Notes: generated by a model not told the origin, from the letters alone. A stretch of 64,000 bases of DNA from CAZAMP01 sp964486455 (GCA_964486455.1 CAZAMP010000012.1:1-64000); one strand, 5' to 3'; shown: positions 36,178 through 45,269, counted from the first letter of the stretch. A program made the numbers and translations.

Positions 36178-36765
36178 ATGCGCGACGGGGCGGATGAAGC
36201 CCTGGTGCGTCAGGTGAAGGTCGACCCGGGGAGTCCACGGGCACGCTGGGCCGCCACGCAGCTCTTGGAGCGCTATCAGGAGCGTGTCTACATCTGGTGC
36301 TTGCGGATCGTTCGCGATCACGACCAGGCGTTGGATCTCGCACAGGAAGTCTTGTTGAGCGCCTATCGCGGTCTGGAAGGCTTTGGAGAACGTTCGTCCT
36401 TCTCGTCGTGGCTCTTCGCCATCGCGCGCAACCGATGCATCAGCTTGATGCGGCGCCCGTCGCTCGTGGTGGACGACGATGTCGAGTCGCTGAACGTGGC
36501 TGGTGATCAGCCCGGCCCGGATCGAGCCCTGGAGGAGCGACTCGACGAGGAAGGTGTCTTTGCTCTCATTCGGGAGCAGCTGGAACCGATCGAACAAGAG
36601 GCAATCTGGCTTCGTTGCTTCGAACGATTGCCCGTGGATGAGATTACCGCACTTCTCAAGATCGACGCCGCGTCCGGCGCGAGAGGGGTCTTGCAGAGTG
36701 CCCGGCGCAAACTTCGCGCGGCGCTCAGTGAGCGCGACAAGGAGGAAGGAGCGGGTTCGGCATGA
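36178..36765 (+). CDS. ECF-type RNA polymerase sigma factor
   Basis: 195 residues from the ATG behind GTGGAGAG; an ATG 36 bases upstream lacks a ribosome site but is possible. Region 2 is clear: LLERYQERVYIWCLRIVRDH, DQALDLAQEVLLSAYRGLEG and FGERSSFSSWLFAIARNRCI. Region 4 is FALIREQLEPIEQEAIWLRC, LPVDEITALLKIDAASGARG and VLQSARRKLRAAL. The GVLQSAR replaces the more common 'VKSRLHRAR' but retains the basic recognition helix. The gene lies between a TPR-CHAT protein and an anti-sigma gene that it overlaps by ATGA, so it is likely released by an outside signal. Direct target promoters cannot be told from here. Confidence 0.92.
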   Translation: MRDGADEALVRQVKVDPGSPRARWAATQLLERYQERVYIWCLRIVRDHDQALDLAQEVLLSAYRGLEGFGERSSFSSWLFAIARNRCISLMRRPSLVVDDDVESLNVAGDQPGPDRALEERLDEEGVFALIREQLEPIEQEAIWLRCFERLPVDEITALLKIDAASGARGVLQSARRKLRAALSERDKEEGAGSA

Positions 36766-37448
36766 GTGACGCGTGCTTCCGGACCGACGAGCTAGAGGTC
36801 ATCGCCGCCCTTCCGCGCGACGACCGAAGACTTCTGCATCTGGAAGATTGTCCCCGGTGCCGCGCCTTGCTTTCCACCTATCGGGAGTTTGTGGAACCCG
36901 CGACAATCCCGGACGTCGCGGACGTCGCGGACGTCGCCGCGGCGAATGCGAGACTATCAGCGGCCCTGCGCCAGGAGATCGGAGGGGGGGACTCCGACAC
37001 GCGCGTCGCTCGGTTTCTAGGTGTTCTCCTTCGCCCGGCCTGGCGGCCCGCGCTCGTGATCGCCGGCGTCTTGATCGTGCTACTCCTGGTGCCCGACCGG
37101 AGCGGGCTTCGCGACGATGGCGATTCGATCACAACCCGCCGCATCGGCGTCGACGAGACTGCCTCACTCGAACTACGTCCGGTCGAGATCCTCTCCGACG
37201 GCAGAATCCGCTTGAGCTGGGGGGGCTCCTCGGAGGCCGAGGCGTATCGTGTCGTCATCTACAGCATGTCGCTCGAGGAGATGGCGCGGTTCGACGCCGA
37301 GACGGCGCGTGAGATCGTCTTCGAGCCGGCCGAAGTCTTGGATCCCTGGCGCATCGGCGAGCCGCTTCTGTGGCGGGTTGTCGGGTTTCGGGGCGGGGAC
37401 GAGGTCGTTCGGTCAAGACCGCACAGCATCACCCTTCCGCCGCATTGA
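36762..37448 (+). CDS. Membrane anti-sigma factor
   Basis: 228 residues, overlapping the sigma gene by four bases. The cytoplasmic part (1-~85) has a zinc-finger-like HLEDCPRCRALLSTY, the C-x-x-C half of the ZAS motif with an upstream His, typical for anti-ECF factors. It contains a DVADVADVA run from a triplicated 9-base unit. A single membrane helix (PALVIAGVLIVLLLVP) spans ~95-112. The outside part (~120-228) is a fibronectin-like strand domain (ELRPVEILSDGRIRLSWGGS, EAYRVVIYSMSLEEMARFD, EPLLWRVVGFRGGDEVV). The operon context suggests that proteolysis of the outside domain frees the sigma factor; the nearby exported CHAT protein is the natural candidate protease. Confidence 0.82.
   Translation: MSDACFRTDELEVIAALPRDDRRLLHLEDCPRCRALLSTYREFVEPATIPDVADVADVAAANARLSAALRQEIGGGDSDTRVARFLGVLLRPAWRPALVIAGVLIVLLLVPDRSGLRDDGDSITTRRIGVDETASLELRPVEILSDGRIRLSWGGSSEAEAYRVVIYSMSLEEMARFDAETAREIVFEPAEVLDPWRIGEPLLWRVVGFRGGDEVVRSRPHSITLPPH
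36911..36937 (+). repeat. 9-bp tandem triplication inside anti-sigma gene
   Basis: Three exact head-to-tail copies of GGACGTCGC encoding Asp-Val-Ala repeats just after the zinc-finger region. Length change by slippage would keep frame and alter the linker only. Confidence 0.85.
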
Positions 37449-37463
37449 GGTCGTCTCCAGCGC

Positions 37464-37526
37464 GGGGCCCGGAGTTCCGTCCGCTCCGGTCCTTTCGACC
37501 AAAGCCCTCCGGGCCCCACTTTATAC
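37464..37526. terminator. Bidirectional terminator between convergent genes
   Basis: Eleven-base perfect inverted arms GGGGCCCGGAG (37464-37474) and CTCCGGGCCCC (37507-37517) enclose an inner GGTC/GACC hairpin. ACTTTATA follows on the plus strand. It separates the anti-sigma gene from the convergent Spy-like gene and suits termination from both sides. Confidence 0.6.
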
Positions 37527-37538
37527 GGCATCGCCTGT

Positions 37539-38696
37539 CTAGAGGCGATGCGCCATCCAACCCCGATGACCTCGTCGCAGCTCTTGCAACGCGTCGAAGA
37601 CCGCGATCTGCTCATCCGTCAAGAAGGCACGGATGGCGGTGTCGGTCTCTTCGCGAATCTCGATCCGTGTCGTGATGGCGTCTTCGATCTCGACATCGCC
37701 GGCACCGATCGCCTGAAGCAGTGTTTCCATCCGTGCCGTCGCCTCGGCCAATGCCGCGCCCAGCTGCTCCTGCTGAGCGTCGGTCAGGTCGAGGACACGG
37801 GTGAGGAAGTCGGCCTTTCGCTCAGAGCCCTCGTCGATCTTCTCCAGACGCCGCTCCGCCATCTCGGCCTGATGCTCGGCGATGAGCTCCTCGAGCTGCG
37901 TGAGCTGGTCCGCCTCGAGGATGTCCTGAAGCCGGGTCTCGATCTGAATACGGATCTCGCGGATCCCGTCGCGAAGCGCGTCCAGCGTGATGGTTCCCTC
38001 TGCGTATGTGGAGAACAAATCACGGGCGCTCTCGGCGATTTCCGGGACGAACGCGCGAATCTGCTGAACCTGCTCTTGTTCGAGGTCGAGCTCCCTCGCA
38101 AAACGCATCATCGGCATGAACATGGGGGCACCGTGTCCGCCACGCATGCCGCGACCGGGTGACTGGCACTCTGCGCGCTTCTCGCTGATCAACTCGGCGA
38201 GCTTCACGAACTGCTCCGGCTCGAGCACGTCCGCGCACGCGCTGAGAAACGTCTGGAGCGGCGGTTCACCCTCGGGGAAGTTAGCGCCCGATCCCTGCCC
38301 GAAACCGGGTCCCTGCCCGGAGCCTGGACCGCGCCCTTGCCCGGGACCGAAGCCACCTCCCTGACCCCGACGTCCGCCGCGGTCGCCGCGAGGTCCTCTC
38401 TGCCCGCCGGCACGATCACCGAAGCGCGCCCGGCGCTCTTCCATTGCGCTCTGCCACGTTGCGAGGGCCGGTTGGAGCGCGGCCGCCTGTTGTGGGGTCA
38501 GCTCGAGCGCACTCTCGATCTCACCCATTGTGGGAATCCCGGTGGCCGTCGCATCGGACGACGCCGAAGGTGAAAGCATGCCGGGGGCGGCATTGCTCGT
38601 CTCCACGTCGTCACAGCCTGTCACGAAGACCGATGCCAGCAGGGTCGCCAGCGCGACCGCCGCCATCCAGCCTCGTTGGATTGCCTGGCTTCTCAT
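37539..38696 (-). CDS. Spy/CpxP-like periplasmic lipoprotein with repeated LTPxQ motifs
   Basis: 385 residues from an ATG behind AGGAGGTGG. Lipoprotein signal: AVALATLLASVFVTGCDD. The mature protein is mostly helical, with at least six Spy/CpxP-like 'L-[ET]-x-x-Q' motifs: LELTPQQAAAL, LEPEQFVKLAEL, LDLEQEQVQQI, LEADQLTQLEEL, LDLTDAQQEQL and FLTDEQIAVFDAL. A Gly/Arg/Gln-rich linker (GQGRGPGSGQGPGFGQG) sits near residues 95-135. Spy/CpxP proteins are periplasmic chaperones or stress sensors. It follows directly the histidine kinase on the same strand, mirroring CpxP-CpxRA order, so feedback on that kinase is a reasonable inference. It is two to three times the length of Spy, which is unusual. 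Confidence 0.7.
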   Translation of the reverse strand: MRSQAIQRGWMAAVALATLLASVFVTGCDDVETSNAAPGMLSPSASSDATATGIPTMGEIESALELTPQQAAALQPALATWQSAMEERRARFGDRAGGQRGPRGDRGGRRGQGGGFGPGQGRGPGSGQGPGFGQGSGANFPEGEPPLQTFLSACADVLEPEQFVKLAELISEKRAECQSPGRGMRGGHGAPMFMPMMRFARELDLEQEQVQQIRAFVPEIAESARDLFSTYAEGTITLDALRDGIREIRIQIETRLQDILEADQLTQLEELIAEHQAEMAERRLEKIDEGSERKADFLTRVLDLTDAQQEQLGAALAEATARMETLLQAIGAGDVEIEDAITTRIEIREETDTAIRAFLTDEQIAVFDALQELRRGHRGWMAHRL

Positions 38697-38797
38697 GATC
38701 CACCTCCTTCACGTCTCTACGGGTCGCACGTCGTGTGCTTGCCTACATAAGACAGTACCCATGAGATGTGGCAGAAATGTGTCAAGCGATCGACAAT

Positions 38798-40324
38798 CTA
38801 CGACAAGGTTGGGTCGTGCATGGGAAGCTCCACGAGGATTGACGCCCCGCCCGGCTCACGGTTCACGGCGGTCACGGCGCCGCCGTGCCGACGAACGATC
38901 TCCTGGACGATGGCGAGCCCCAGACCGGTGCCGCCGGCGGTGCGGGCTGGATCTCCGCGATAGAAGCGATCGAAGACATGGGGAAGATCCTCCGGCGGGA
39001 ATCCGGGGCCGTCGTCACTCACGCTAAGTCGGTAGCGTTCATCCCCGGGCACCGAGACGCGATCGAGTGTGAGCGATACGGTTCCGCCGGTGGGCACGTA
39101 GCGAAGTGTGTTGGTCAAGAGGTTGTCGAGGACCTGCTCGATGCGCCGGCCGTCGGCATCGATCCAGGCCGCCTCGTCGGAGCCGTCCCAGACGAGCGTG
39201 AGCCCCGCCTCACGGAAGCGCACGCCGAATCGATCGATTGTGTTCTTGCAGAGAGCGGCCCAGTCCAGTCGCTCGCGTGACAGGGTGATCCCCTCCGCCT
39301 CCAGCCGCGTGAGTTCGAGAAGGTCGTTAATCAGAAGATCCATGCGCTCCGATTCATCCAGCACGTTTCGGAGGAAGACCTTCCGCTCGTCCTCTGTCAG
39401 CGAGACCTCGGGATTGACGATCGTCTCCGTGTAGCCGCGGATCGATGTCAGCGGTGTGGCAAGCTCATGGGTGATGTCGGCGAGGAGCCGTCGGCGCTGG
39501 CGGTCGCTCTCTTCCAGCCGGCTCTTGGCCTCCGCGAGAGCGCGGGTCATCCGATTGAGTGTCTTGCCGAGCCGCCCGATCTCATCTCCGCTCGAGTCCG
39601 CTACACGGGCGTCGAGATCGCCGTCGGCCACTCGGGCGGCGTGCACCTCGAGCTTTCCCAGGCGGCGCACGAAGGCGCGGAAGAGGATGAGACCGGCCGT
39701 CCCCGCGATGAGAACCGCGAGCGGGATGAAGAAGAGCACGGGGCGGGGGGCGGGGCTCGGCCAGAACGGGAACCGGCGTTCAGGCATCATCGCGATGATG
39801 TCACCCACCGGTCCCGAGGAAAGCTCGACCGGGTAGATTCCGAGAATGCGGAAGCGATGCGGAAACGGATCGTCCTCTCGCGGCGGTGGGGGGGCACCAC
39901 CGCCGGCGTCCGGACGCCCACGCTCTCGCCAGCCGCGCCGCGCCGGTCTCTCGAAGACTACGACCTCCGGCAGCTCATCGCCCATCGACCTGAGCTGGTG
40001 CATCACCATCGGTGGGAAGGGATGCTCGGTGATGATCTGGCCGTTGTGACCACGAAAAATCAACAGCTCCCGCTTCGCGTCGCCCCGCGCCCGGAGGATT
40101 TGGACAATGCGTTCGCCCGACGCGAGGGAATCTCCCGCGACGATTTCGGACGCGACGTCGCGGATGACAAGCTTCGCGCTCACCTCGGCCCACCGCTGCG
40201 TGAACGGACGCACGACGGCCACGACGGCGAAAAGCTGCAGTGCCGCCGCCGCGATCAGGACGAGAAAGAACGCACCGGCGAACGTCCAGAAGAGGCTGGG
40301 TGAGCGAAGTCGTATCGGTCTCAT
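38798..40324 (-). CDS. Sensor histidine kinase (HAMP, HisKA, HATPase)
   Basis: 508 residues; the ATG overlaps the response-regulator stop in an ATGA, which settles the start. First membrane helix: FWTFAGAFFLVLIAAAALQL. A periplasmic sensor region (~35-190) contains a Pro/Arg-rich stretch (GGGAPPPPREDD). A second helix (LFFIPLAVLIAGTAGLILF) leads into HAMP (AARVADGDLDARVADSSGDE). The HisKA H-box is LADITHELATPLTSIRGYTE (phospho-His near residue 285). The ATPase has the N-box LLTNTLRYVPTGG, G1 VSDDGPGFPPEDLPHVFDRF and G2 GGTGLGLAIVQEIVRRHGG. It pairs with the OmpR-type regulator immediately upstream; with the Spy-like gene downstream it suggests envelope stress sensing. Confidence 0.95.
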   Translation of the reverse strand: MRPIRLRSPSLFWTFAGAFFLVLIAAAALQLFAVVAVVRPFTQRWAEVSAKLVIRDVASEIVAGDSLASGERIVQILRARGDAKRELLIFRGHNGQIITEHPFPPMVMHQLRSMGDELPEVVVFERPARRGWRERGRPDAGGGAPPPPREDDPFPHRFRILGIYPVELSSGPVGDIIAMMPERRFPFWPSPAPRPVLFFIPLAVLIAGTAGLILFRAFVRRLGKLEVHAARVADGDLDARVADSSGDEIGRLGKTLNRMTRALAEAKSRLEESDRQRRRLLADITHELATPLTSIRGYTETIVNPEVSLTEDERKVFLRNVLDESERMDLLINDLLELTRLEAEGITLSRERLDWAALCKNTIDRFGVRFREAGLTLVWDGSDEAAWIDADGRRIEQVLDNLLTNTLRYVPTGGTVSLTLDRVSVPGDERYRLSVSDDGPGFPPEDLPHVFDRFYRGDPARTAGGTGLGLAIVQEIVRRHGGAVTAVNREPGGASILVELPMHDPTLS

Positions 40325-41007
40325 GCGTCCAACTCGGCGAATCGGTAGCCCGCGCCCCAAACCGTCTGGATGTACTCCGGCTTTGCCGGATCGGTTTCGA
40401 GCTTGCGTCTGAGGCGACTGACGAGGCTGTCGATCGATCGCGTATCGACGATTCGTCCCTCGCCCCAAACCTGATCCATGAGCGCCTCGCGGCTGAATAC
40501 GCGCCCCGCACGCGACGCCATGAAGTGGAGTAGGTCGAACTCGAGCGAGGTGATTTCGACGTGCGAGTCTGAACGGTAGACCTCGCGTCTTGCCGGATCG
40601 ATGCGCAGCTCTCCCCGTACTAGGCTCTCCTCGTGCTTTCCGGCCGATGTGCGGCGGAGCAGCGCGCGCACGCGGGCGACAAGCTCCCGTGTGCTGAACG
40701 GCTTGGTCATGTAGTCGTCGGCGCCGATCTCGAGCCCGAGCACCTTGTCCGTCTCACTCGTACGGGCCGTGAGCATCAGGATCGGGGTTTCGCTGTCTCG
40801 TCGTATTCGCCGGGTGAGTTCGAGTCCGTCGATGCCCGGGATCATGATGTCCAGCACGACGAGCGCCGGCATCATTCTCCGGAACGTATCGAGGGCGGTT
40901 CTTCCGTCGGCGACCCGCTCGCACCGAAACCCCGCCGCTTCGAGGTTCTTCGCCACCAACGTGGCGATCTTTTCGTCGTCCTCGACGATGAGAATAGTCG
41001 GTTCCAT
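40321..41007 (-). CDS. OmpR-family response regulator
   Basis: 228 residues. Receiver domain: ILIVEDDEK acidic pocket, phospho-acceptor D53 in VVLDIMIPGIDG, LMLTARTS and YMTKPFSTREL (conserved Lys). The C-terminal winged helix has ELRIDPARREVYR, ITSLEFDLLHFMASRAGRV, REALMDQVWGEG and DSLVSRLRRKLE, then VWGAGYRFAE. The start ATG has no strong ribosome site; a longer open frame upstream is not protein-like. It is the first gene of an RR-HK-Spy-like operon, divergent from the FG-GAP gene, whose promoter lies in the same 158-base gap and might be under its control. Confidence 0.95.
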   Translation of the reverse strand: MEPTILIVEDDEKIATLVAKNLEAAGFRCERVADGRTALDTFRRMMPALVVLDIMIPGIDGLELTRRIRRDSETPILMLTARTSETDKVLGLEIGADDYMTKPFSTRELVARVRALLRRTSAGKHEESLVRGELRIDPARREVYRSDSHVEITSLEFDLLHFMASRAGRVFSREALMDQVWGEGRIVDTRSIDSLVSRLRRKLETDPAKPEYIQTVWGAGYRFAELDA

Positions 41008-41165
41008 GGCGTCGGCAGTCTTGGAGAGGGGACGGGCGAAGTCAAGCGGTTTGCCGGCGCACGAATTCGAGTTGCGCTCGTGTGATTCCCCATGCCCTGC
41101 CGCGTCAAACAACTAGCTGACCGAAACCACGACCCGTTTGATGGGATGCGCAAGGAGGTGGAGCG

Positions 41166-44100
41166 ATGGTGTCACGGAGTGGACGAAACCCGCAAAACTG
41201 GTTGCTGCGATTGATATTGCCGGCTCTCACGTTGGGGGTTCTGTTCGTGTTCTTCGTCACCCCACGTGTGGAAGATGTGCCGGATTCTGAGACGGCAAGC
41301 GAGCTCCCCACCGGGGTGAGCGCCGATTGGTGGAGCGCGGTCCAGCAGGATCTCGCGGAGAGGGAGTATCACGTCTCCGAGGCGAGTGAGGGCCTTCAAG
41401 CGCCTAACCGCGCGCAGGACTTTCGCACGTATTTCCGTGAAGGAGCGGTCGAGATTGTGCCGCGCGACCCGAGCGCAGCGAAGTGGAGCTGGATTTGGGA
41501 AACCGTTTCGATCGGGCGGCCGGATGGCATGCGCCAGGTCGAAAAGGTCCCCCCCACCTACGACGTGGCCCGCGTGGAGTACGCACGAGAAGGGTTCACC
41601 GAGTGGTATGAAAACATGAGCAAAGGCGTGGAACAGGGCTTCACGATCACCGAGCGTCCCTCCGGCGTCGGTCGGCTAACGGTTGTCGGGACGCTTCACG
41701 GTGATCTGGCCGCCGAGATCTCCGAGGGCGCGGACGCGGTGACGTTCGCCAACCAGACGGGTGCCCCGGTCATGCGCTACAGCGATCTCGTGGCGTGGGA
41801 CGCCGACGGGCGCGAGCTACCGAGCGAGATGTTGTTGACGGACGGCGGCATCGCCCTGTGCGTCGACGATCAAGGCGCCGCGTATCCGATCATCATTGAT
41901 CCCATCATGGTCGCGCCCAACTGGTACGACCAAGGTGACCAGGTCGCCGCGAGCTTCGGAGTGTCGGTCGCGACGGCGGGCGACGTGAACAGTGACGGCT
42001 TCAGCGACGTCATCGTCGGCGCGATGAACTACGATCACGGGGAGACTGACGAAGGTTGCGCCTATGTCTACATGGGCACGGCGTACGGCCTGGTGGGTTC
42101 TCCATCCTGGACGGGAGAACGGAATCAGGCCGGCGCCCTCTTCGGTTGCTCCGTGGCAAGTGCGGGTGACGTGAACGCGGACGGCTACGACGATGTGGTG
42201 GTCGGTGCCAAGGAGTACGAATCCGTCAATGCCGATGAAGGGCGAGCCTATCTCTACTACGGTTCGGCTGCTGGGCTCGAGACGTCTCACGCTTGGTCTA
42301 CGTCGGCGCATTCGACGGCGGCCCACTTCGGCAGCTCCGTGGCCTCCGCCGGCGACGTGAACGGCGACGGATACGATGACATCATCGTCGGTGAGGAGCA
42401 CGGCGGACCGATGGATCGATGGCCAGGGCGCGCGTACGTGTTTCACGGCACCGATACCGTGCCCAGCGTGTGGGCAGATTGGGAGGAGGCCAATCCCATC
42501 GCCTACGCGGGGTTCGCGCAGTTCGGATTCAGTGTCGCCACGGCCGGCGACGTGAACGGCGACGGCTACAGCGACGTCATCATCGGCGCCCCGGGCACGG
42601 GCTGGAGTGGTGGCGAGATGGCCTACAAGGGTTCCGCACACGTCTACCACGGTTCCGCAGGCGGGCTGGCCGAGGATCCCGCATGGAGCTACGAAGGATC
42701 CGATTTCTGGGAGTACCTGGGCAATTCGGTGTGCACGGCGGGTGACGTGAACGGCGACGGCTACAGCGACGTAATCGTTGGCGCTCCGTACGACGACAAC
42801 CCTGCGGTGACCGATCCAGGCCATACGCTCATTTTTCACGGGTCGGAAACCGGCGTGGAGTCAGCCCCCGCATGGGACGTCTTTGGCGATCAAGCGAAAT
42901 CCCAGTTCGGATACTCCGTCGCCACCGTGGGCGATGTGAACGGCGACGGCTACAGCGACGTCATCGTCGGTGCGCCTCTCTATGACCACGGCCAGACGAA
43001 CGAAGGGCGCGCGTACGTCTACCTCGGGTACTGGACGGGTACCAAGAGCGATCCCATCTGGATCAAGGAAAGCGACAAGACCGAGGCGCACTTCGGCTTT
43101 TCGGTTGCGACGGCCGGTGACGTGAACGGCGACGGCTTCACCGAGGTCCTCGTGGGCGCTCCGGAGTACGACCATCCCGAGGATGCGGAAGGACTGGCAT
43201 TCGTCTATCACGGCGGTTCGTACGGCCCGCAGCTTTCCGCGGGATGGGTGACACAGAGCGGACAGCTTTCCGCCCTCTACGGCCAGTCGGTCGCGGGCGT
43301 CGGTGACGTGAACGGCGACGGTTACAGCGACGTCGCCGTCGGCGCTCCTCAATACGACAACGGGGAATTGCAGGAAGGCGCCGTGTTCCTCTTCCTCGGT
43401 ACGCACCTCGGTCTGGCCTGGGTTCCGTCCTGGTACGCGGAGGGCAATTTGGTTGGCGGGAACCTAGGGACCGGCGTGGCCCCGGCCGGTGATGTCAACG
43501 GCGACGGCCTCGCGGACGCGATCGTCGGCGCCTATCGCTACACGAACACCGAGAACTACGAAGGCGCGGCCTTCATATGGCTCAGTCAACCCGGCGGCAT
43601 CCCGTACGGCAATCCCGGCAATGCCGACTGGGCCGTATACGGCGGGCAGGCCGGCGCGCGCTTCGGATATTCCGTGGCGGGGGCGGGTGACGTGAATGGC
43701 GACGGCTTCTCCGACGTGATCGTCGGCGCGCCGCTCTATGACAATCCCTTGGAAGCCGAGGGCGCTGTCTTTGCGTATTACGGATCCGAGACAGGTCCCT
43801 CGGCGACGTACGACTGGCTGCGGGACAGCGGCAATGCCTATGCCGAATACGGCACGAGCGTCGCCTCGGCGGGAGATTTCAACGGCGACGGCTACAGTGA
43901 CGTCATTGTCGGTTCCCCGTTGTTCGAGAACCCCGAGTACCGTGAGGGATGTGTCTTCGTCTACACGGGGTCGGAAACCGGACTGCAGACCGGGGCGCCG
44001 TGGTGGTGGGCCCAGAGCAACCAGGAGGAGGCCGACTTCGGGCGGGCCGTCGCGACGGCGGGAGACGTCAACGGCGACGGCTTCAGCGATGTCGTCATCG

Positions 44101-45269
44101 GCGCGTGGCACTACGACACGATTACCCAAGATGGCGGCGCGGCGTTCGTTTATCACGGCGATGAGACCGCCCCGTCCGTCGGTGATCCCGACAACGCGGA
44201 CTGGAAGACGGAGCTTGGCCATCAGCAATTCGCATCCTGGGGGAGTTCGGTGGCATCGGCCGGTGACGTGAACGGAGACGGCTACAGCGACATTCTGGTC
44301 GGAACCCCTTACTACGATGGCGACGTGGGATACTCCGCCGGGCTCGTCGGCCTTTGGCACGGATCGGACGACGGTCTTTCGTTGGGAGCAGCGGAGTGGC
44401 TTGTCGAAGGATCGCAGATCGGCGCCCGCTTCGGCGAGGCCCTCGCTTCGGCGGGCGACGTGAATGGCGACGGCTTTTCCGACATCATCATCGGCTCGCC
44501 TTGGTACAACGGCAACGAAGCGGATGAAGGACGTGCCTTCATCTACTACGGAAACGAAAGCCGGGGCCTCGCTCGCACACCCCAGCAGTGGCGGAGTGAC
44601 CTGTCGACGCCCATCGGCGTGCTCGGTCTCTCCGACTCCGAGACCGAGTTCGCGCTGAAGGCGCGGGGACGCACCGCCGCCGGGCGGGGCGCGGTCCGAA
44701 TGGAAGTCGAGGTGAAGCCCTACGGCACGCCATTCAACGGAAACGACACCATCCTGGGCGACTGGTCGGATACCGGCACGCCTTCGGGTGCCCCGGGCAG
44801 CGTCGTGAGCCTGACGGAGACCGTCACCGGTCTCTACGCAGGAACGCTCTATCATTGGCGACTGCGCGTGCTCTCGGACAACCCGCTCTTCCCGCGCACT
44901 CCCTGGCTCACTCTGCCAGACAACTGCGCAACGGAGGCGGATTTCCGCACGGCGGGGACACTCATCGACGTGCCGGGGACGGATGCGTCGATCGCCGGGA
45001 TGCAAATCTCGAACGCACCCAATCCGTTCAATCCGCGGACGACGTTCACCTACAGACTGTCGAACGAGGGAGCGGTGCGCCTCGCCGTCTACGACGCCCA
45101 GGGGCGAGAAGTCGCCACGCTCGTCGATGAAGTCCAGCGAGCGGGGACGCACTCCGTGTCCTGGGACGCCCGGACCGAACGCGCCGCGCCGCTCGCCTCG
45201 GGCATCTACTTCGCCAGGCTCGAGTCGGGAGGTCTGGAGAGAATCAGGAAAATCGTGCTGATGAAGTAG
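41166..45269 (+). CDS. FG-GAP (integrin alpha-like) propeller protein with FlgD-like C-terminus
   Basis: 1367 residues from ATG behind AGGAGGTGG. One N-terminal membrane segment/signal (WLLRLILPALTLGVLFVFFV), then a ~200-residue N-domain. From about residue 245 to 1135 there are some 13-14 FG-GAP repeats, each with FG-x-S-V-A-x-AGDVNGDGYSDVIVGAP, where DVNGDGYSD is the calcium-binding loop. That number would fill two seven-blade propellers. A fibronectin-like segment (~1150-1260; LKARGRTAAGRGAVRMEV) leads into the FlgD-like end (SNAPNPFNPRTTFTYRL, LASGIYFARLESG, tail KIVLMK). Predicted calcium-stabilised, secreted and cell-surface bound; ligand unknown. Sequence similarity between repeats is high at DNA level, suggesting recent duplication or gene conversion. 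Confidence 0.88.
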   Translation: MVSRSGRNPQNWLLRLILPALTLGVLFVFFVTPRVEDVPDSETASELPTGVSADWWSAVQQDLAEREYHVSEASEGLQAPNRAQDFRTYFREGAVEIVPRDPSAAKWSWIWETVSIGRPDGMRQVEKVPPTYDVARVEYAREGFTEWYENMSKGVEQGFTITERPSGVGRLTVVGTLHGDLAAEISEGADAVTFANQTGAPVMRYSDLVAWDADGRELPSEMLLTDGGIALCVDDQGAAYPIIIDPIMVAPNWYDQGDQVAASFGVSVATAGDVNSDGFSDVIVGAMNYDHGETDEGCAYVYMGTAYGLVGSPSWTGERNQAGALFGCSVASAGDVNADGYDDVVVGAKEYESVNADEGRAYLYYGSAAGLETSHAWSTSAHSTAAHFGSSVASAGDVNGDGYDDIIVGEEHGGPMDRWPGRAYVFHGTDTVPSVWADWEEANPIAYAGFAQFGFSVATAGDVNGDGYSDVIIGAPGTGWSGGEMAYKGSAHVYHGSAGGLAEDPAWSYEGSDFWEYLGNSVCTAGDVNGDGYSDVIVGAPYDDNPAVTDPGHTLIFHGSETGVESAPAWDVFGDQAKSQFGYSVATVGDVNGDGYSDVIVGAPLYDHGQTNEGRAYVYLGYWTGTKSDPIWIKESDKTEAHFGFSVATAGDVNGDGFTEVLVGAPEYDHPEDAEGLAFVYHGGSYGPQLSAGWVTQSGQLSALYGQSVAGVGDVNGDGYSDVAVGAPQYDNGELQEGAVFLFLGTHLGLAWVPSWYAEGNLVGGNLGTGVAPAGDVNGDGLADAIVGAYRYTNTENYEGAAFIWLSQPGGIPYGNPGNADWAVYGGQAGARFGYSVAGAGDVNGDGFSDVIVGAPLYDNPLEAEGAVFAYYGSETGPSATYDWLRDSGNAYAEYGTSVASAGDFNGDGYSDVIVGSPLFENPEYREGCVFVYTGSETGLQTGAPWWWAQSNQEEADFGRAVATAGDVNGDGFSDVVIGAWHYDTITQDGGAAFVYHGDETAPSVGDPDNADWKTELGHQQFASWGSSVASAGDVNGDGYSDILVGTPYYDGDVGYSAGLVGLWHGSDDGLSLGAAEWLVEGSQIGARFGEALASAGDVNGDGFSDIIIGSPWYNGNEADEGRAFIYYGNESRGLARTPQQWRSDLSTPIGVLGLSDSETEFALKARGRTAAGRGAVRMEVEVKPYGTPFNGNDTILGDWSDTGTPSGAPGSVVSLTETVTGLYAGTLYHWRLRVLSDNPLFPRTPWLTLPDNCATEADFRTAGTLIDVPGTDASIAGMQISNAPNPFNPRTTFTYRLSNEGAVRLAVYDAQGREVATLVDEVQRAGTHSVSWDARTERAAPLASGIYFARLESGGLERIRKIVLMK
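41950..44480 (+). repeat. Coding tandem repeats of the FG-GAP unit
   Basis: A core close to GACGTGAACGGCGACGG recurs roughly every 180-200 bases, with near-identical flanks in several copies (for example near 42355, 42549, 42744 and 43118). Codon choice is the same across copies, so the similarity exceeds what protein conservation demands. The array is prone to recombination and assembly collapse. Confidence 0.8.

Noticed and set aside
38780..38785. Perfect TTGACA on the minus strand upstream of the Spy-like gene
   Set aside because: No acceptable -10 at 16-18 bases spacing, so no promoter was called.
41950..44480. Regular repeats considered as a CRISPR array or satellite
   Set aside because: Units are ~180-200 bases, keep reading frame and encode FG-GAP calcium loops.
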